64,000 nucleotides of DNA from Bradyrhizobium sp. CCGUVB1N3 (GCF_024199925.1 NZ_JANADR010000001.1:4588001-4652000), one strand, 5' to 3'; numbered from the stretch's first letter, positions 27,989-37,198 are shown. A program made the numbers and translations. Notes: generated by a model from the sequence alone, not told the origin.

Positions 27989-28033
27989 CATCCTTCGAGA
28001 CGCCCGCTCCTCGCGGGCCCCTCAGGATGAGGG
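27989..28033. repeat. Dispersed palindromic element (family D)
   Basis: CATCCTTCGAGACGCCCG ... CCCTCAGGATGAGGG, with an internal CCCGC-TCCTC-GCGGG hairpin. This element is abundant between genes of Bradyrhizobium-type genomes. Lies between the convergent SDR and zinc-ribbon genes. Confidence 0.75.
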
Positions 28034-28059
28034 TCCAAGCATTGATCTCACTGGATCGA

Positions 28060-28266
28060 CTACAGCGTCTCTTGCTGGTGCCCGCATTGCTTGCAGTCGA
28101 ACTTGACACGGGTCTGACCCTTGGGAGCCTGAACCCGGTTGGGCGCGCCGCACTTGCCACAGACGGCCTCGATGCGAGTCGTGCCCTGCTTGACGACGAG
28201 GTTCTTCTTTTCCATCGTCTCGCGGATCAGGCGCTCGGCCTCCTCGCGCAAGGATTGTTTCGACAA
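28060..28266 (-). CDS. Small zinc-ribbon protein
   Basis: A 68-residue protein with a four-cysteine zinc ribbon: CGKC (from residue 36) and CKQC (from residue 58), preceded by a charged helix. TTG at 28266 is forced as start: an in-frame TGA sits one codon upstream and GGAG is 8 bases before it. No assigned function; could bind nucleic acid or protein. Confidence 0.78.
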   Translation of the reverse strand: MSKQSLREEAERLIRETMEKKNLVVKQGTTRIEAVCGKCGAPNRVQAPKGQTRVKFDCKQCGHQQETL

Positions 28267-28428
28267 AGCTCATCTCCGCCATGAATGCGGGCGAGCCTTA
28301 TCGCAGTTGCGTTCAAATCACAATCCGCAAGGCCCGTTTTGACCTCAACAATTACGTATTGTCCTTGAGGTACAACGTCTTCGGAATAGGAACCACGGAA
28401 CACCTCACCGCGATACGAGCCTGGGAGG

Positions 28429-29637
28429 TCATGGGGCGTGCGCCACATCGTCCGTCATGATCAGGATCCGCTGCACCAGCGCGATTGCGGTCTCGGTGGC
28501 GGGATCGGCGGAGATCACGGGAACGGCCAGTACGAGAATATCGACCGGATCGGACGAGAGCACGACGAGATGCGTCGCGCCGCCGGCCGCCATCAGCGAA
28601 ACCAGCCGCTCCACGGCCGGATCGGTCGGCGGGTGTCCCCAGGGCGCATCCGATCCCCGCAGCACGCGATGCGTCGCGAGACGGTTACGCAGCAAGAGCG
28701 GATCGTAGGCCGCAAGATCCACTTCACGGTAGCGGCGCGCGCTCTCGAACAGGGGATGGCGCAGCAACTCCGTGATGAGCTGATCGCGCGTTGTTGCCGG
28801 TGAGATCGCGACCGAGCTCAGCACGCCCGGCGCGCGGGACTCGAGGTAAGCCCGCAGCGTATCGGTCATCAGGCCGATGGTCAGCACGCCCGACACGGCG
28901 ATGGCGCAGAAGCGCGCGACCTGAGCCGCTTCGACATCGGGGGCAACAAAGGCCGCGGCGAGGCCGAGCAGGGTCGAGCTTGCGAGCCGCAGCACGGTCA
29001 GGAGCACGCCGTGCCAGCGCGCTTCGCTGCTCGCGCCGGCGATCAGGACGGCGGTGACCACCAGCAACGCGCCGAGGGCACCGAGCCTGACCGGCATGTT
29101 CGGCATCAACGCGTGGAAATCGGTGACGATGAACGGCAGCACGATGACGGCACCGATGGTCATGCGGTCGATGCTGCGGTTTTCCGACGCCATCAGGGAA
29201 TGACGGTCGCGGGTGGCGAGCAGCGAGGCGCAGGCCGCGAAGCCGCCGAGTTGAAACAGCACCAGCGCAATCGCGTATGGCATGTCGAAATGGCCGAGGC
29301 CAAAGGCGCCGCCGAAGCCCAGCACGATGACGCCGGCGATCACGGCGATCTTGATGGCGCGCGGTGCGTGCCGCCGCAGCATGCCTTCGGTCACGATCAG
29401 CGCGCCGAACGGAACGGCAGCCGCGGGAATCGCCGAGAGGTCGTCGATCAGGGAGCTTCCGGTGAGCCACGCCGTGGCGCGCATGAGGAACAACAACGCG
29501 ACGATGCCGAGCGCGACCAGCAGGCGCTGGGTCAGCAGACTGCGCGCATCGCGGCGATGGAGAGCGAGCATAGCGACGACAAGCCCGATCGCGCCGCTGA
29601 GATTGACGATCGCATTGGCGATGACCGCCGAGCTCAT
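28429..29637 (-). CDS. Multi-pass membrane protein of unknown function
   Basis: I do not recognise a named family. 402 residues: about eight hydrophobic segments in residues 1-275 (first MSSAVIANAIVNLSGAIGLV, an architecture resembling sensor membrane domains), then a soluble C-terminal part of about 125 residues rich in Leu/Arg. No kinase, cyclase or GGDEF motif follows. ATG 29637 overlaps the TGA of the upstream GNAT-like gene (ATGA), so the two are translationally coupled and likely act together. Confidence 0.8.
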   Translation of the reverse strand: MSSAVIANAIVNLSGAIGLVVAMLALHRRDARSLLTQRLLVALGIVALLFLMRATAWLTGSSLIDDLSAIPAAAVPFGALIVTEGMLRRHAPRAIKIAVIAGVIVLGFGGAFGLGHFDMPYAIALVLFQLGGFAACASLLATRDRHSLMASENRSIDRMTIGAVIVLPFIVTDFHALMPNMPVRLGALGALLVVTAVLIAGASSEARWHGVLLTVLRLASSTLLGLAAAFVAPDVEAAQVARFCAIAVSGVLTIGLMTDTLRAYLESRAPGVLSSVAISPATTRDQLITELLRHPLFESARRYREVDLAAYDPLLLRNRLATHRVLRGSDAPWGHPPTDPAVERLVSLMAAGGATHLVVLSSDPVDILVLAVPVISADPATETAIALVQRILIMTDDVAHAP

Positions 29638-30659
29638 CGACCACTCCCCTGCCGGGGCCGCAGCATGCCGAAGGCCCTGGTGTCGTCGAGCCAATAGACG
29701 ACCGGCAGTACCAGCCGTTGCAGGGCGAGAATCAGGGATGCGACAAGCAGACCGGGCAGCGAGCGGTGCGGCACCTGCTCGAACAGAAAACTGCGCGCGG
29801 CCGCAAGATCGATACGGCCGATCTGGAGGAAATCATCGCCGCGGTCGTAGTTGAGCTCGCGGGCACAAAACTCGCCATATTGCGCGTCGCGATGTTGCGG
29901 CGCTTGTGCAAACGTCTTCTTCAGCGCATCGGAGCCGCCGGTATAGGCATCCGTGATCACGAAGCGGCTTTCGTCGAAGCCGGCATCGTCCCCAACGCCG
30001 AACACGCTGCGATGCCGGCGCATGATACCGCGCGCGAGCTGGAGATGGGCAAAGCTTTGCCGCGCCTCCGGGCGCGGCGAGGGATAGATTTCGGAGAAGG
30101 TCTCGCAGACCATGCCGACCACCGCCGGCACCTGAGTGACGTTGGAGATCCAGCGCGGACGCAGGCCGTCGCGCAGGAACAGCACGAGCGTCGTCAGGCC
30201 GTAGAGTACCCAGGACAGGCCCTGCCCGCGCGCATCGGGATCGACCATCACCAGCCCGAGATGGGTGACGTCGACGGGCGCGCCGTCGAGCTCGACCTGC
30301 ATCACCGACAGCGCGTTGAACGCGATCGGGCGTCCGCTGCCCTCCTCGGAGATCAGCGTAACGATGGCGCGGGAAAGACGTTCGCGCCCGCCCGAGAAGA
30401 TGCCGTAGGTCAACTCATTGGCCGGCAGCGTCTTGGCCGCGATGTCGCGGAGCTGCGCGATCAGCTTGTCGAGCTCATCTTGCGGCAACGATAGCCCCGG
30501 GCTCTCGACGATCCGGGTCACGTGGCCGGGATGGGTGCGCAGGCTGAGATCGATGCTCGGCTGGGCGAGCACCTTGAACCAGAATGCGACATGGCCGCGC
30601 AACCGTCCGGCCGCGCCTCGGAGCCGTCCCGCATCCTTCCCGTTGCCAATAGCTGCCAT
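29634..30659 (-). CDS. GNAT-like acyltransferase domain protein, unknown role
   Basis: A 341-residue protein. The stretch GLVMVDPDARGQGLSWVLYG (about residues 133-152) resembles the beta4-alphaA acyl-CoA-binding motif (R/QxxGxG/A) of GNAT N-acetyltransferases. The C-terminus has a hydrophobic segment (LPGLLVASLILALQRLVLPVVYWL) that could anchor it at the membrane. It overlaps the next gene by 4 bases. Function unknown; acylation linked to the coupled membrane protein is only a suggestion. Confidence 0.75.
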   Translation of the reverse strand: MAAIGNGKDAGRLRGAAGRLRGHVAFWFKVLAQPSIDLSLRTHPGHVTRIVESPGLSLPQDELDKLIAQLRDIAAKTLPANELTYGIFSGGRERLSRAIVTLISEEGSGRPIAFNALSVMQVELDGAPVDVTHLGLVMVDPDARGQGLSWVLYGLTTLVLFLRDGLRPRWISNVTQVPAVVGMVCETFSEIYPSPRPEARQSFAHLQLARGIMRRHRSVFGVGDDAGFDESRFVITDAYTGGSDALKKTFAQAPQHRDAQYGEFCARELNYDRGDDFLQIGRIDLAAARSFLFEQVPHRSLPGLLVASLILALQRLVLPVVYWLDDTRAFGMLRPRQGSGR

Positions 30660-30788
30660 GCCGCCTGCCCGTGATCGGGACCGTTCTTCGCGCGAGGCTG
30701 TTAAGGAGCGATGAGTACAACCTCCTGCGACGGCTGCAGGGTAAAGGAACTATTGCGCGGCTGCGGCAAAACCTGCGCAAGCGGACAA

Positions 30789-30815
30789 GGCGGCGGATGC
30801 CTTGTATCCGCCGCC
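30789..30815 (-). terminator. Strong hairpin downstream of the YiaA-like gene
   Basis: GGCGGCGGAT-N7-ATCCGCCGCC, a perfect 10-bp stem 26 bases after the stop of the leftward YiaA-like gene. Only a weak T-rich tail (TTGT) follows in that direction, so it may be a Rho-assisted or stabilising 3' structure. Confidence 0.5.
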
Positions 30816-30841
30816 CAGATCCGGCCGACTTGCACGGCGTG

Positions 30842-31126
30842 TTACGCCGCCCGCGAGCCGCGCTCGACCTCCATCAGCAGACGCTCGGCCTTGGCGTCCT
30901 CGATGCGGTTCACCAGGCGGCCGCTCTCGTGATTGTCGCGCATCGTCTTGGTCATGGTGATGCAGGACTGCACCAGCATCAGGAAGCCCATGGCGAGGTA
31001 GCCCTTGATCGCCAGATCGAGCGGCATGAAGAAGATGCCGAGGCCGACCATGAAGGCGGAGGCAGCGAACGAAGCGTAGGTGAAAGTAACCCAGGCGGGG
31101 CTGTGGGACGGGGTGGTCGGGTTCAT
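30842..31126 (-). CDS. YiaA/YiaB-like inner-membrane protein
   Basis: A 94-residue protein with two hydrophobic segments (WVTFTYASFAASAFMVGLGIFF and LAIKGYLAMGFLMLVQSCITM), matching the YiaAB two-helix domain, and a charged C-terminal tail. AGGAG precedes ATG 31126 by 7 bases. It is 47 bases downstream of the PspA-like gene and likely in its operon, pointing to membrane-stress function. Confidence 0.85.
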   Translation of the reverse strand: MNPTTPSHSPAWVTFTYASFAASAFMVGLGIFFMPLDLAIKGYLAMGFLMLVQSCITMTKTMRDNHESGRLVNRIEDAKAERLLMEVERGSRAA

Positions 31127-31173
31127 GACGGTCTCCTGTTGCTTGAGGTTGAGGTGAATGATCATCGTTGAGT

Positions 31174-31869
31174 TCAGTCAGTGGGCGTGCGCTTGGACTT
31201 CAACCGCGCCAGGACGTCGTCCGCGGTTGTCTTGAGCCGGGGGCCAAAGCCCTGCTCGGCAAGCTTCTCGGCGGTGGCGAGCGGACCGGTGGCCGCATCC
31301 AGCTCGACCAACGCGTCGTCCGCGGCCTGGGCCTCGATCTGCCGTTCGCGAAGGCGCTTCAGCGTGTTCTCCGCCTCCGGCAGCGTGGACTCGTAAGGCC
31401 GCGCCACCTCGATGCCGCTGCGGCGAAGCGAACGCACCGCCTCAGAAGCACGAGCGAGACGACGGCCGCGGTCGAGCTCGGTGATGCGAGCCTGCGCGCT
31501 GGCCACCTGTCGCTTGAGGCGAGCGATCTCGGCCGCGAACAGCGCGCGAGCGGTCATCGCGGCATCACGATCGGCTTCGAGGCCGGCGATGGCCTCGGCA
31601 GCTTCCTTGGCGAGATCCTCGCGGCCGCCATCAAGTGCTGCCGTGGCGCGCGTCTCGAGATCAGCGATGCGGGCGTTGGTGGCCTCCAGCCTCCGGCCCT
31701 CCTGCTGGTCCTGGGCGATGGCCAGCGCCAGCGTCCGCTTGCTGCGCTCGACGGCGGCGGCCGCGTCACGCATCTGCTGATCAAGGATCAGCAGCGCCGT
31801 CCGGTCTTCCAGCTCCTCGCCGGCAGCGGCCACGCTGCCGCGGAAGAGCGTCACTACGGTCTTGAACAT
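31174..31869 (-). CDS. PspA/IM30 family protein
   Basis: A 231-residue protein, almost wholly alpha-helical with long coiled coils (residues about 25-185), starting MFKTVVTLFRG as PspA proteins do. PspA/IM30/Vipp1 proteins bind and stabilise stressed inner membranes and form ESCRT-III-like polymers. No pspF or pspBC is nearby; instead a TetR regulator is divergent, with three matching palindromes between. Confidence 0.85.
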   Translation of the reverse strand: MFKTVVTLFRGSVAAAGEELEDRTALLILDQQMRDAAAAVERSKRTLALAIAQDQQEGRRLEATNARIADLETRATAALDGGREDLAKEAAEAIAGLEADRDAAMTARALFAAEIARLKRQVASAQARITELDRGRRLARASEAVRSLRRSGIEVARPYESTLPEAENTLKRLRERQIEAQAADDALVELDAATGPLATAEKLAEQGFGPRLKTTADDVLARLKSKRTPTD

Positions 31870-31885
31870 TGGCTACTCCCTGTTA

Positions 31886-31954
31886 TGAGCATTGCTCACA
31901 GGTGCTTTGTAGCATATCTTGAGCGTTGCTCAAGATAATTTTGAGCACCGCTCA
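31886..31954. promoter_or_regulatory. Three-site TetR operator TGAGCNNNGCTCA
   Basis: Three copies of a 13-bp palindrome: TGAGCATTGCTCA (31886-31898), TGAGCGTTGCTCA (31920-31932, extended to a 17-bp palindrome CTTGAGCGTTGCTCAAG) and TGAGCACCGCTCA (31942-31954). They fill the 101-base divergent promoter between the PspA-like and TetR genes, with starts 34 and 22 bases apart. Half-site identity and location strongly suggest the TetR protein's own operators, repressing both directions. Confidence 0.8.
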
Positions 31955-31970
31955 TGAAATTTGGTTAACA

Positions 31971-32579
31971 ATGTCTAAAGCCTTGGAACGACGAGAGAAA
32001 CTCAGGGAAGCCCTCATCCTGGCGGCAGAACGGATGATCGCCGAGAGGGGATTGGCCGGCTTGAAAACCCGGGATCTCGCCCGCGAGATCGGCTGCGCCA
32101 ATGGCGCGGTCTACAATCTCGTGGCCGATGTGGACGAGCTGATCCTGCGCGTCGGCTCGCTCACCCTGCACCGGCTCGACGAGGCGCTGACCAGCGCCGA
32201 GGACGCGGGTCCCGCCTCGCCACAGGAGACGCTGATCCGCATCGCCATCGCCTATTGCGATTTCGCCGCGGACAATCTCGAGCTCTGGCGCGCGTTGTTC
32301 GAGCACCGCATGGAACGCGGCAAGGTCGTGCCCGATTGGGCGGTCAGCGAGCAGATGGAGCTGTTCCGTCACATCTACCGGCCGCTTGCCACGCTGTTTC
32401 CCGACCGCAGCCCGGATGAACTCGGCATCACCGCGCGCAGCCTGTTCTCGGCGGTGCATGGCATGGTGGCGCTGGGCCTGGAGCAGAAGCTGGTCGCTGT
32501 GCCGTTGCCGGCGTTGCGGAACGAGATCGCAGCGCTGGTGCGCGCCACACTGCTGGGATTGGTGGCACCCGCGCAGTAA
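31971..32579 (+). CDS. TetR family transcriptional regulator
   Basis: A 202-residue TetR-type repressor: HTH in residues 10-58 (GLAGLKTRDLAREIGCANGAVYNLV) and a TetR C-terminal ligand domain (WHG-like) after it. ATG 31971 places the HTH normally; an upstream in-frame start would run into the third operator. It probably represses the PspA/YiaA operon and itself; the signal is unknown. Confidence 0.92.
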   Translation: MSKALERREKLREALILAAERMIAERGLAGLKTRDLAREIGCANGAVYNLVADVDELILRVGSLTLHRLDEALTSAEDAGPASPQETLIRIAIAYCDFAADNLELWRALFEHRMERGKVVPDWAVSEQMELFRHIYRPLATLFPDRSPDELGITARSLFSAVHGMVALGLEQKLVAVPLPALRNEIAALVRATLLGLVAPAQ

Positions 32580-32747
32580 CCGCGAGTCACCTCCCCCGCT
32601 TCCATGAGAGGACGCGCAGCGCCATCGCGGATGCAGCACGAACATCGCCAGCGACTGACTAAAATTTCACCTATCGAAGCCTTGGCCGCGACTCTAAGCT
32701 TTGCGCGACGGCGATCGCCGTTCCGTCTTCTTCCCCGGAGTCCCCCC

Positions 32748-34202
32748 ATGCCCCTCCTCATTCGCGGCGGCACTGTCGTCAATCATGATCATTCGCGCCG
32801 TGCGGACGTGCTGGTCGACGGAGACACCGTCGTCGCGGTTGGCGCATCGATCGATGCGCCGGCGGGCACCGAAACGATCGACGCCGGCGGCTGCTTCGTG
32901 ATGCCGGGCGGCATCGATCCGCACACCCATCTCGAAATGCCGTTCATGGGCACGGTCACGGCCGATGATTTCGAATCCGGCACAAAGGCGGCGCTGACCG
33001 GCGGAACCACCATGGTGGTGGATTTCTGCCTGCCCGATCCCGGCCAGTCGATGCTCGCGGCCTATCAGGAGTGGCGACACAAATCCGAGAAGGCGGCAAG
33101 CGACTACGGGTTCCACATGGCGGTGACGTCATGGTCGAAGCAGATTTTTGACGAAATGGAGACCGTGGTCAAAACCTACGGCATCAACACCTTCAAGCAC
33201 TTCATGGCCTACAAGGGCGCGTTGATGGTGAACGATGACGAGCTCTACAACTCGTTCGCGCGCTGCGCCCATCTCGGCGCCATGCCGGTGGTGCACGCGG
33301 AGAATGGCGACGTCGTCGCACTGATGCAGGAGGCGTTGATCGCGCGCGGCATCACCGGCCCCGAAGGCCATGCCTATTCGCGGCCGCCGGAGGTGGAGGG
33401 CGAAGCCACCAACCGCGCCATCATGATCGCCGACATGACGGGAACGCCGGTCTACATCGTGCACACGAGCTGCCGTGAGGCGCACGAGGCTATCGCGCGG
33501 GCGCGTGCGGCGGGAAAGCGGGTCTATGGCGAGCCGCTGATCCAGCATCTGCTGCTGGATGCCGGTGAATATGCGAGCAAGGACTGGGACCATTCCGCGC
33601 AGCGCGTGATGTCGCCGCCGTTCCGCGACAAGTCGCACCAGGACAGCCTCTGGGCCGGCCTGCAATCCGGCTCGCTCCAGGTGGTCGCGACCGACCACTG
33701 CGCCTTCACGACCGAACAGAAGCGGTTCGGCCGCGACGACTTCCGCAAGATCCCCAACGGCACCGGCGGGCTCGAAGACCGCTTGGGCCTGTTGTGGACG
33801 GCAGGCGTCACCACGGGACGGTTGACGAAGGAAGAATTCGTTGCGGTGACCTCGGCCAACATCGCCCGCATCCTCAACATCTACCCACGCAAGGGCGCGG
33901 TCGCCGTCGGCTCGGATGCCGACCTCGTCGTGTGGGACCCCAAGGCGACCAAGACGATCAGCGCGAAGCGGCAGATGAGCCGCATCGACTACAACGTGTT
34001 CGAAGGATTCGAATGCACGGGCGGACCGACGGCGACGATCTCACGCGGCCGGATCGTCTGGAAGGACGGCAACCTGCGTGCCGAGGCCGGCGACGGCCGC
34101 TATGTCGAACGGCCCGCGTTCTCGCCGGTGCATGTCGCCAATTCGACCTGGAAGGAGCTGACCGCGCCGCGCGGCGTGGAGCGCGGGGCGGTGACGCCTT
34201 AG
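32748..34202 (+). CDS. hydA: Dihydropyrimidinase/D-hydantoinase
   Basis: A 484-residue cyclic amidohydrolase of the hydantoinase/dihydropyrimidinase family, opening dihydrouracil or 5-substituted hydantoins. Binuclear zinc site visible: DPHTHLEMPF, the carboxylated Lys in HFMAYKGALM, VVHAENGD, YIVHTS and ATDHC. GGAG is 7 bases before ATG 32748. Neighbouring pyrimidine-degradation genes are not in the window; it ends 7 bases from the convergent GH3 gene. Confidence 0.92.
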   Translation: MPLLIRGGTVVNHDHSRRADVLVDGDTVVAVGASIDAPAGTETIDAGGCFVMPGGIDPHTHLEMPFMGTVTADDFESGTKAALTGGTTMVVDFCLPDPGQSMLAAYQEWRHKSEKAASDYGFHMAVTSWSKQIFDEMETVVKTYGINTFKHFMAYKGALMVNDDELYNSFARCAHLGAMPVVHAENGDVVALMQEALIARGITGPEGHAYSRPPEVEGEATNRAIMIADMTGTPVYIVHTSCREAHEAIARARAAGKRVYGEPLIQHLLLDAGEYASKDWDHSAQRVMSPPFRDKSHQDSLWAGLQSGSLQVVATDHCAFTTEQKRFGRDDFRKIPNGTGGLEDRLGLLWTAGVTTGRLTKEEFVAVTSANIARILNIYPRKGAVAVGSDADLVVWDPKATKTISAKRQMSRIDYNVFEGFECTGGPTATISRGRIVWKDGNLRAEAGDGRYVERPAFSPVHVANSTWKELTAPRGVERGAVTP

Positions 34203-34209
34203 CCCTCCC

Positions 34210-35526
34210 CTAAGGTTCAGTCGCCAGGAGAGCGCGCCCGAGCCGTGTCTCACTGGCCCCCAGCGCGGTAACATCCAGACGGCCTTGCCGGGACGCTTCC
34301 AGCGCGCAGTCAAAGATCCGATAGAACTGCGCGCCGTCATAGGCGACGAGCAGCAGATCGACGCCGGCGTTCATCGCCTCGAGAACGGCCCTGCAGACGT
34401 CGTGCTGGTAAATCGCACCCATGACGAGATCGTCGGTCATCACGATACCCTGGTAATTCCATTTGTCACGGAGGATGCCTTGGACGACGCGCCTTGAATG
34501 CGAGGCGGCGCGATCGGGATCGACTGCCGTCAGCGTGACATGACCGACCATGAGCGCCGCGCGCGACCGCGCGAGCACCTCCTTGAACGGCCGCCAATCG
34601 GACGCTTCAAGCTCCTCGACCGGCGTGTCGAGATTGGCTGCGAAATGGTGCGTGTCAGTGCGCACGCGGCCGATGCCCGGGAAATGCTTGAGCGTCGCGC
34701 CGACGCCGGACTCCTCCAAGCCCTGCACATAGGCGCTCGCGATCTCGCCGACCACGGCGGGATCGCTGGCGATGGCGCGCTGCCCGATCAGAGTATGGAA
34801 ATCGAGCCGGTTGCGCCGGACCGGAGGTTTCAGGTCGAGCACCGGGGCGAGGTTGAGATTGACACCGAGCGCCGCCAGCTCGCGCCCATGTGTGCGGCCA
34901 AACTCCTCCGCCTTTTCCTTGCGTTGCTCCGGCGGAAGCTCGGCAAGCGTGGCCAGCGCCGGCACCTTCGTCAGCGGCGGCGAGAGATGGCCGACGATGC
35001 CGCCTTCCTGATCGGCGGTCACGATCAGCGGCGGCAAGCCCGCCGCGCGCCGCTTGTCCTGGAGGGCTGCAATCTCGATCCGGAGTTCGTCGACTGTCCT
35101 GCGCCTGATGTTGTGCCGGGTGATGTACATGCCGCCGATCAGGCCCTGCTCGGCGAGGGGCGCGACTTCAGAAAACGACGAATAACCGACGATGAAATGC
35201 GGTCCGAGCTGGCGCGCCTCCACGCGGCTTGCGTGCAGGACGTCATGCTTGCGCAGCTCGAACCTCAGATGCGCCGCCGACATCAGGAGCGGCGGCAGGC
35301 ACCAGAGCACGACGAGCAGCCTGCCCGTGCATCGCCGCCAATGCCCGCGGCGCAAGAGGACGATGGCGATCGCGATGCTCACGGCGACGAGCGTCATGTT
35401 TCCCGCGCCACGCAACACAACCAGATAGGGATCGTTCTTGTTCGCGGCAGCGAAGGCCAGAGCGAACGGGGCCAGCCAGAGCAGGATGAGGCCGATACGA
35501 CGCTTGAATTGCATGGGAGACGACAT
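34210..35526 (-). CDS. Membrane-anchored GH3 family hydrolase (NagZ-like)
   Basis: A 438-residue protein: two N-terminal hydrophobic segments (about residues 8-27 and 37-55), then a glycoside hydrolase family 3 domain. The diagnostic KHFPGIGRVRTDTHH motif with its His/Asp pair and the nucleophile Asp in VMTDDLVMG are present, as in beta-N-acetylhexosaminidases that recycle peptidoglycan. Unlike cytosolic NagZ it appears membrane-tethered. Start is uncertain (35526 or 35514); no clear ribosome site. Confidence 0.82.
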   Translation of the reverse strand: MSSPMQFKRRIGLILLWLAPFALAFAAANKNDPYLVVLRGAGNMTLVAVSIAIAIVLLRRGHWRRCTGRLLVVLWCLPPLLMSAAHLRFELRKHDVLHASRVEARQLGPHFIVGYSSFSEVAPLAEQGLIGGMYITRHNIRRRTVDELRIEIAALQDKRRAAGLPPLIVTADQEGGIVGHLSPPLTKVPALATLAELPPEQRKEKAEEFGRTHGRELAALGVNLNLAPVLDLKPPVRRNRLDFHTLIGQRAIASDPAVVGEIASAYVQGLEESGVGATLKHFPGIGRVRTDTHHFAANLDTPVEELEASDWRPFKEVLARSRAALMVGHVTLTAVDPDRAASHSRRVVQGILRDKWNYQGIVMTDDLVMGAIYQHDVCRAVLEAMNAGVDLLLVAYDGAQFYRIFDCALEASRQGRLDVTALGASETRLGRALLATEP

Positions 35527-35701
35527 CTGCGAAGCAAAAGATGCTTCGCACTTATCAAAGCGTCTTGCGCCGCGCGAGTGGTGAAACCGTGCCTGCACGA
35601 AAACTGCACGAAACTCCTGAAGACGTGCAGAGCGCGTTCCCGACATCTGCACATCGCCCATTCAAGCTCGTGCCGTCACCATCCATGAGAAGGTCTTCGA
35701 C

Positions 35702-37198
35702 ATGACAAGCCCGGCATCAGCCGCCGCCGACATCCTCCCGATCCAGCGATCAGCCGTTCCGGCCAGGCTTGCGCTGGCGCTGGCGCTCGTCGCCTTCGCC
35801 GACTGGCTGTTTTACGACGAGCGGGTCGGGATCTCGCTCGCCATCTTTGCCGTGGCCATCGCCTGCGGATCCTGGCTCGCCAACCATGCGACGCTGGAGC
35901 GGCGGCGCGCGGCGCTCGGCGGCCTCGTCGTGATCGTCGGCCTTGTGCCCGTCATCGAGGAGGTCTCGCTGCTTTCGGTCCTGCTCCTCGTCACTGCATT
36001 TGCAATCGGCCTTCTGCTCGCGACCAATCCGGACACCACCGCATTCTCCGACCGCGCCCGCGCGTTGCGAAATTTGTTTCTGTTCGGCCCCTTCAGAATC
36101 TTCCGCGACATGCTCCACCTCTTCGATCTCACGGGCTTTACGCGCGGCATCGCAGTCTGGTTCATCCCCGCCGTTCTCGGCATCGTCTTCATCGCACTGT
36201 TCGCCGCGGCCAATCCACTGATCGAGCAATGGGTCAACCTGCTCAATCCAAAGCTCATCCTCGACCATCTCAGCGTCGGGCGACTCCTGTTCTGGACGCT
36301 GATCCTCGCGCTGGTCTGGCCCTTCATCCATGTGCAGTGGCGGCGCAGGAGTCGCGCTGCGACGGCAGCGGCCGAGCCGGCCGAACAGGAGCCGGCGGCT
36401 CCCACCGACCGTGTCGAGCTGCTCGGCGCACCCACGATCCTGCGCGCGCTGATCCTGTTCAATGTGCTGTTCGCGGCACAGTCGGCCCTCGATGCCATCT
36501 ATCTCTGGGGCCATGCCGCGCTGCCGGGCGGCGTCACCTACGCGGCCTACGCCCATCGCGGTGCCTATCCGCTGATCGTCACCGCGCTGCTCGCAGCCGG
36601 CTTCGTGCTCACTGCGATGCGACCCGGAGGGCCAGCCGAGAAATCGACGGTGATCCGGTCGCTGGTCTATCTCTGGGTCGGACAGAACGTGCTTCTGGTC
36701 CTCTCCTCCATTCTCCGCCTCGACCTCTATGTCGACATCTATCTCCTGACCTATTGGCGCATCGCGGCCTTCATCTGGATGGGACTGGTGGCGCTCGGCC
36801 TCGTCCTGATCCTCGCCCGCATCGTGCTCGATCGTCCCAACCGATGGCTGATCGGCGCCAATCTGATCGCGCTGACGATCGTGCTCTATGTCTGCGCGCT
36901 CGTGAACTTCGATGCCATCATCGCCGACTACAATCTGAGCCACAGCCAGGAAATGTCGGGCAAGGGCGTGCAGATCGACACCAACTACCTGCTCACGCTC
37001 GGACCGCAGGCGCTGCCTGCGATCGACAGGGTCATCCAAATCCGGAACAGGGCCAACGAGACGTGCCTTGTGTCGCGCCGCGATCGGCTTGTAGAACTGC
37101 AACGCCAGGACATCGGGTCCTGGCGTGCCTGGAGCTTCCGGAGCTGGCGGTTGCAGCGCAGGCTGGACGCGCGGACGAAGGGCCAGGCGGCGGGTTGA
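35702..37198 (+). CDS. DUF4173/DUF4153-type polytopic membrane protein
   Basis: A 498-residue protein with about twelve hydrophobic segments and features of the DUF4173 family (LFLFGPFRIFRDMLHLF near residue 125; DLYVDIYLLTYWRIAAFIWMGLVALGL further on). Function unknown. It immediately precedes a two-component pair with 16 bases between, so it may be a sensor partner or target. Confidence 0.8.
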   Translation: MTSPASAAADILPIQRSAVPARLALALALVAFADWLFYDERVGISLAIFAVAIACGSWLANHATLERRRAALGGLVVIVGLVPVIEEVSLLSVLLLVTAFAIGLLLATNPDTTAFSDRARALRNLFLFGPFRIFRDMLHLFDLTGFTRGIAVWFIPAVLGIVFIALFAAANPLIEQWVNLLNPKLILDHLSVGRLLFWTLILALVWPFIHVQWRRRSRAATAAAEPAEQEPAAPTDRVELLGAPTILRALILFNVLFAAQSALDAIYLWGHAALPGGVTYAAYAHRGAYPLIVTALLAAGFVLTAMRPGGPAEKSTVIRSLVYLWVGQNVLLVLSSILRLDLYVDIYLLTYWRIAAFIWMGLVALGLVLILARIVLDRPNRWLIGANLIALTIVLYVCALVNFDAIIADYNLSHSQEMSGKGVQIDTNYLLTLGPQALPAIDRVIQIRNRANETCLVSRRDRLVELQRQDIGSWRAWSFRSWRLQRRLDARTKGQAAG

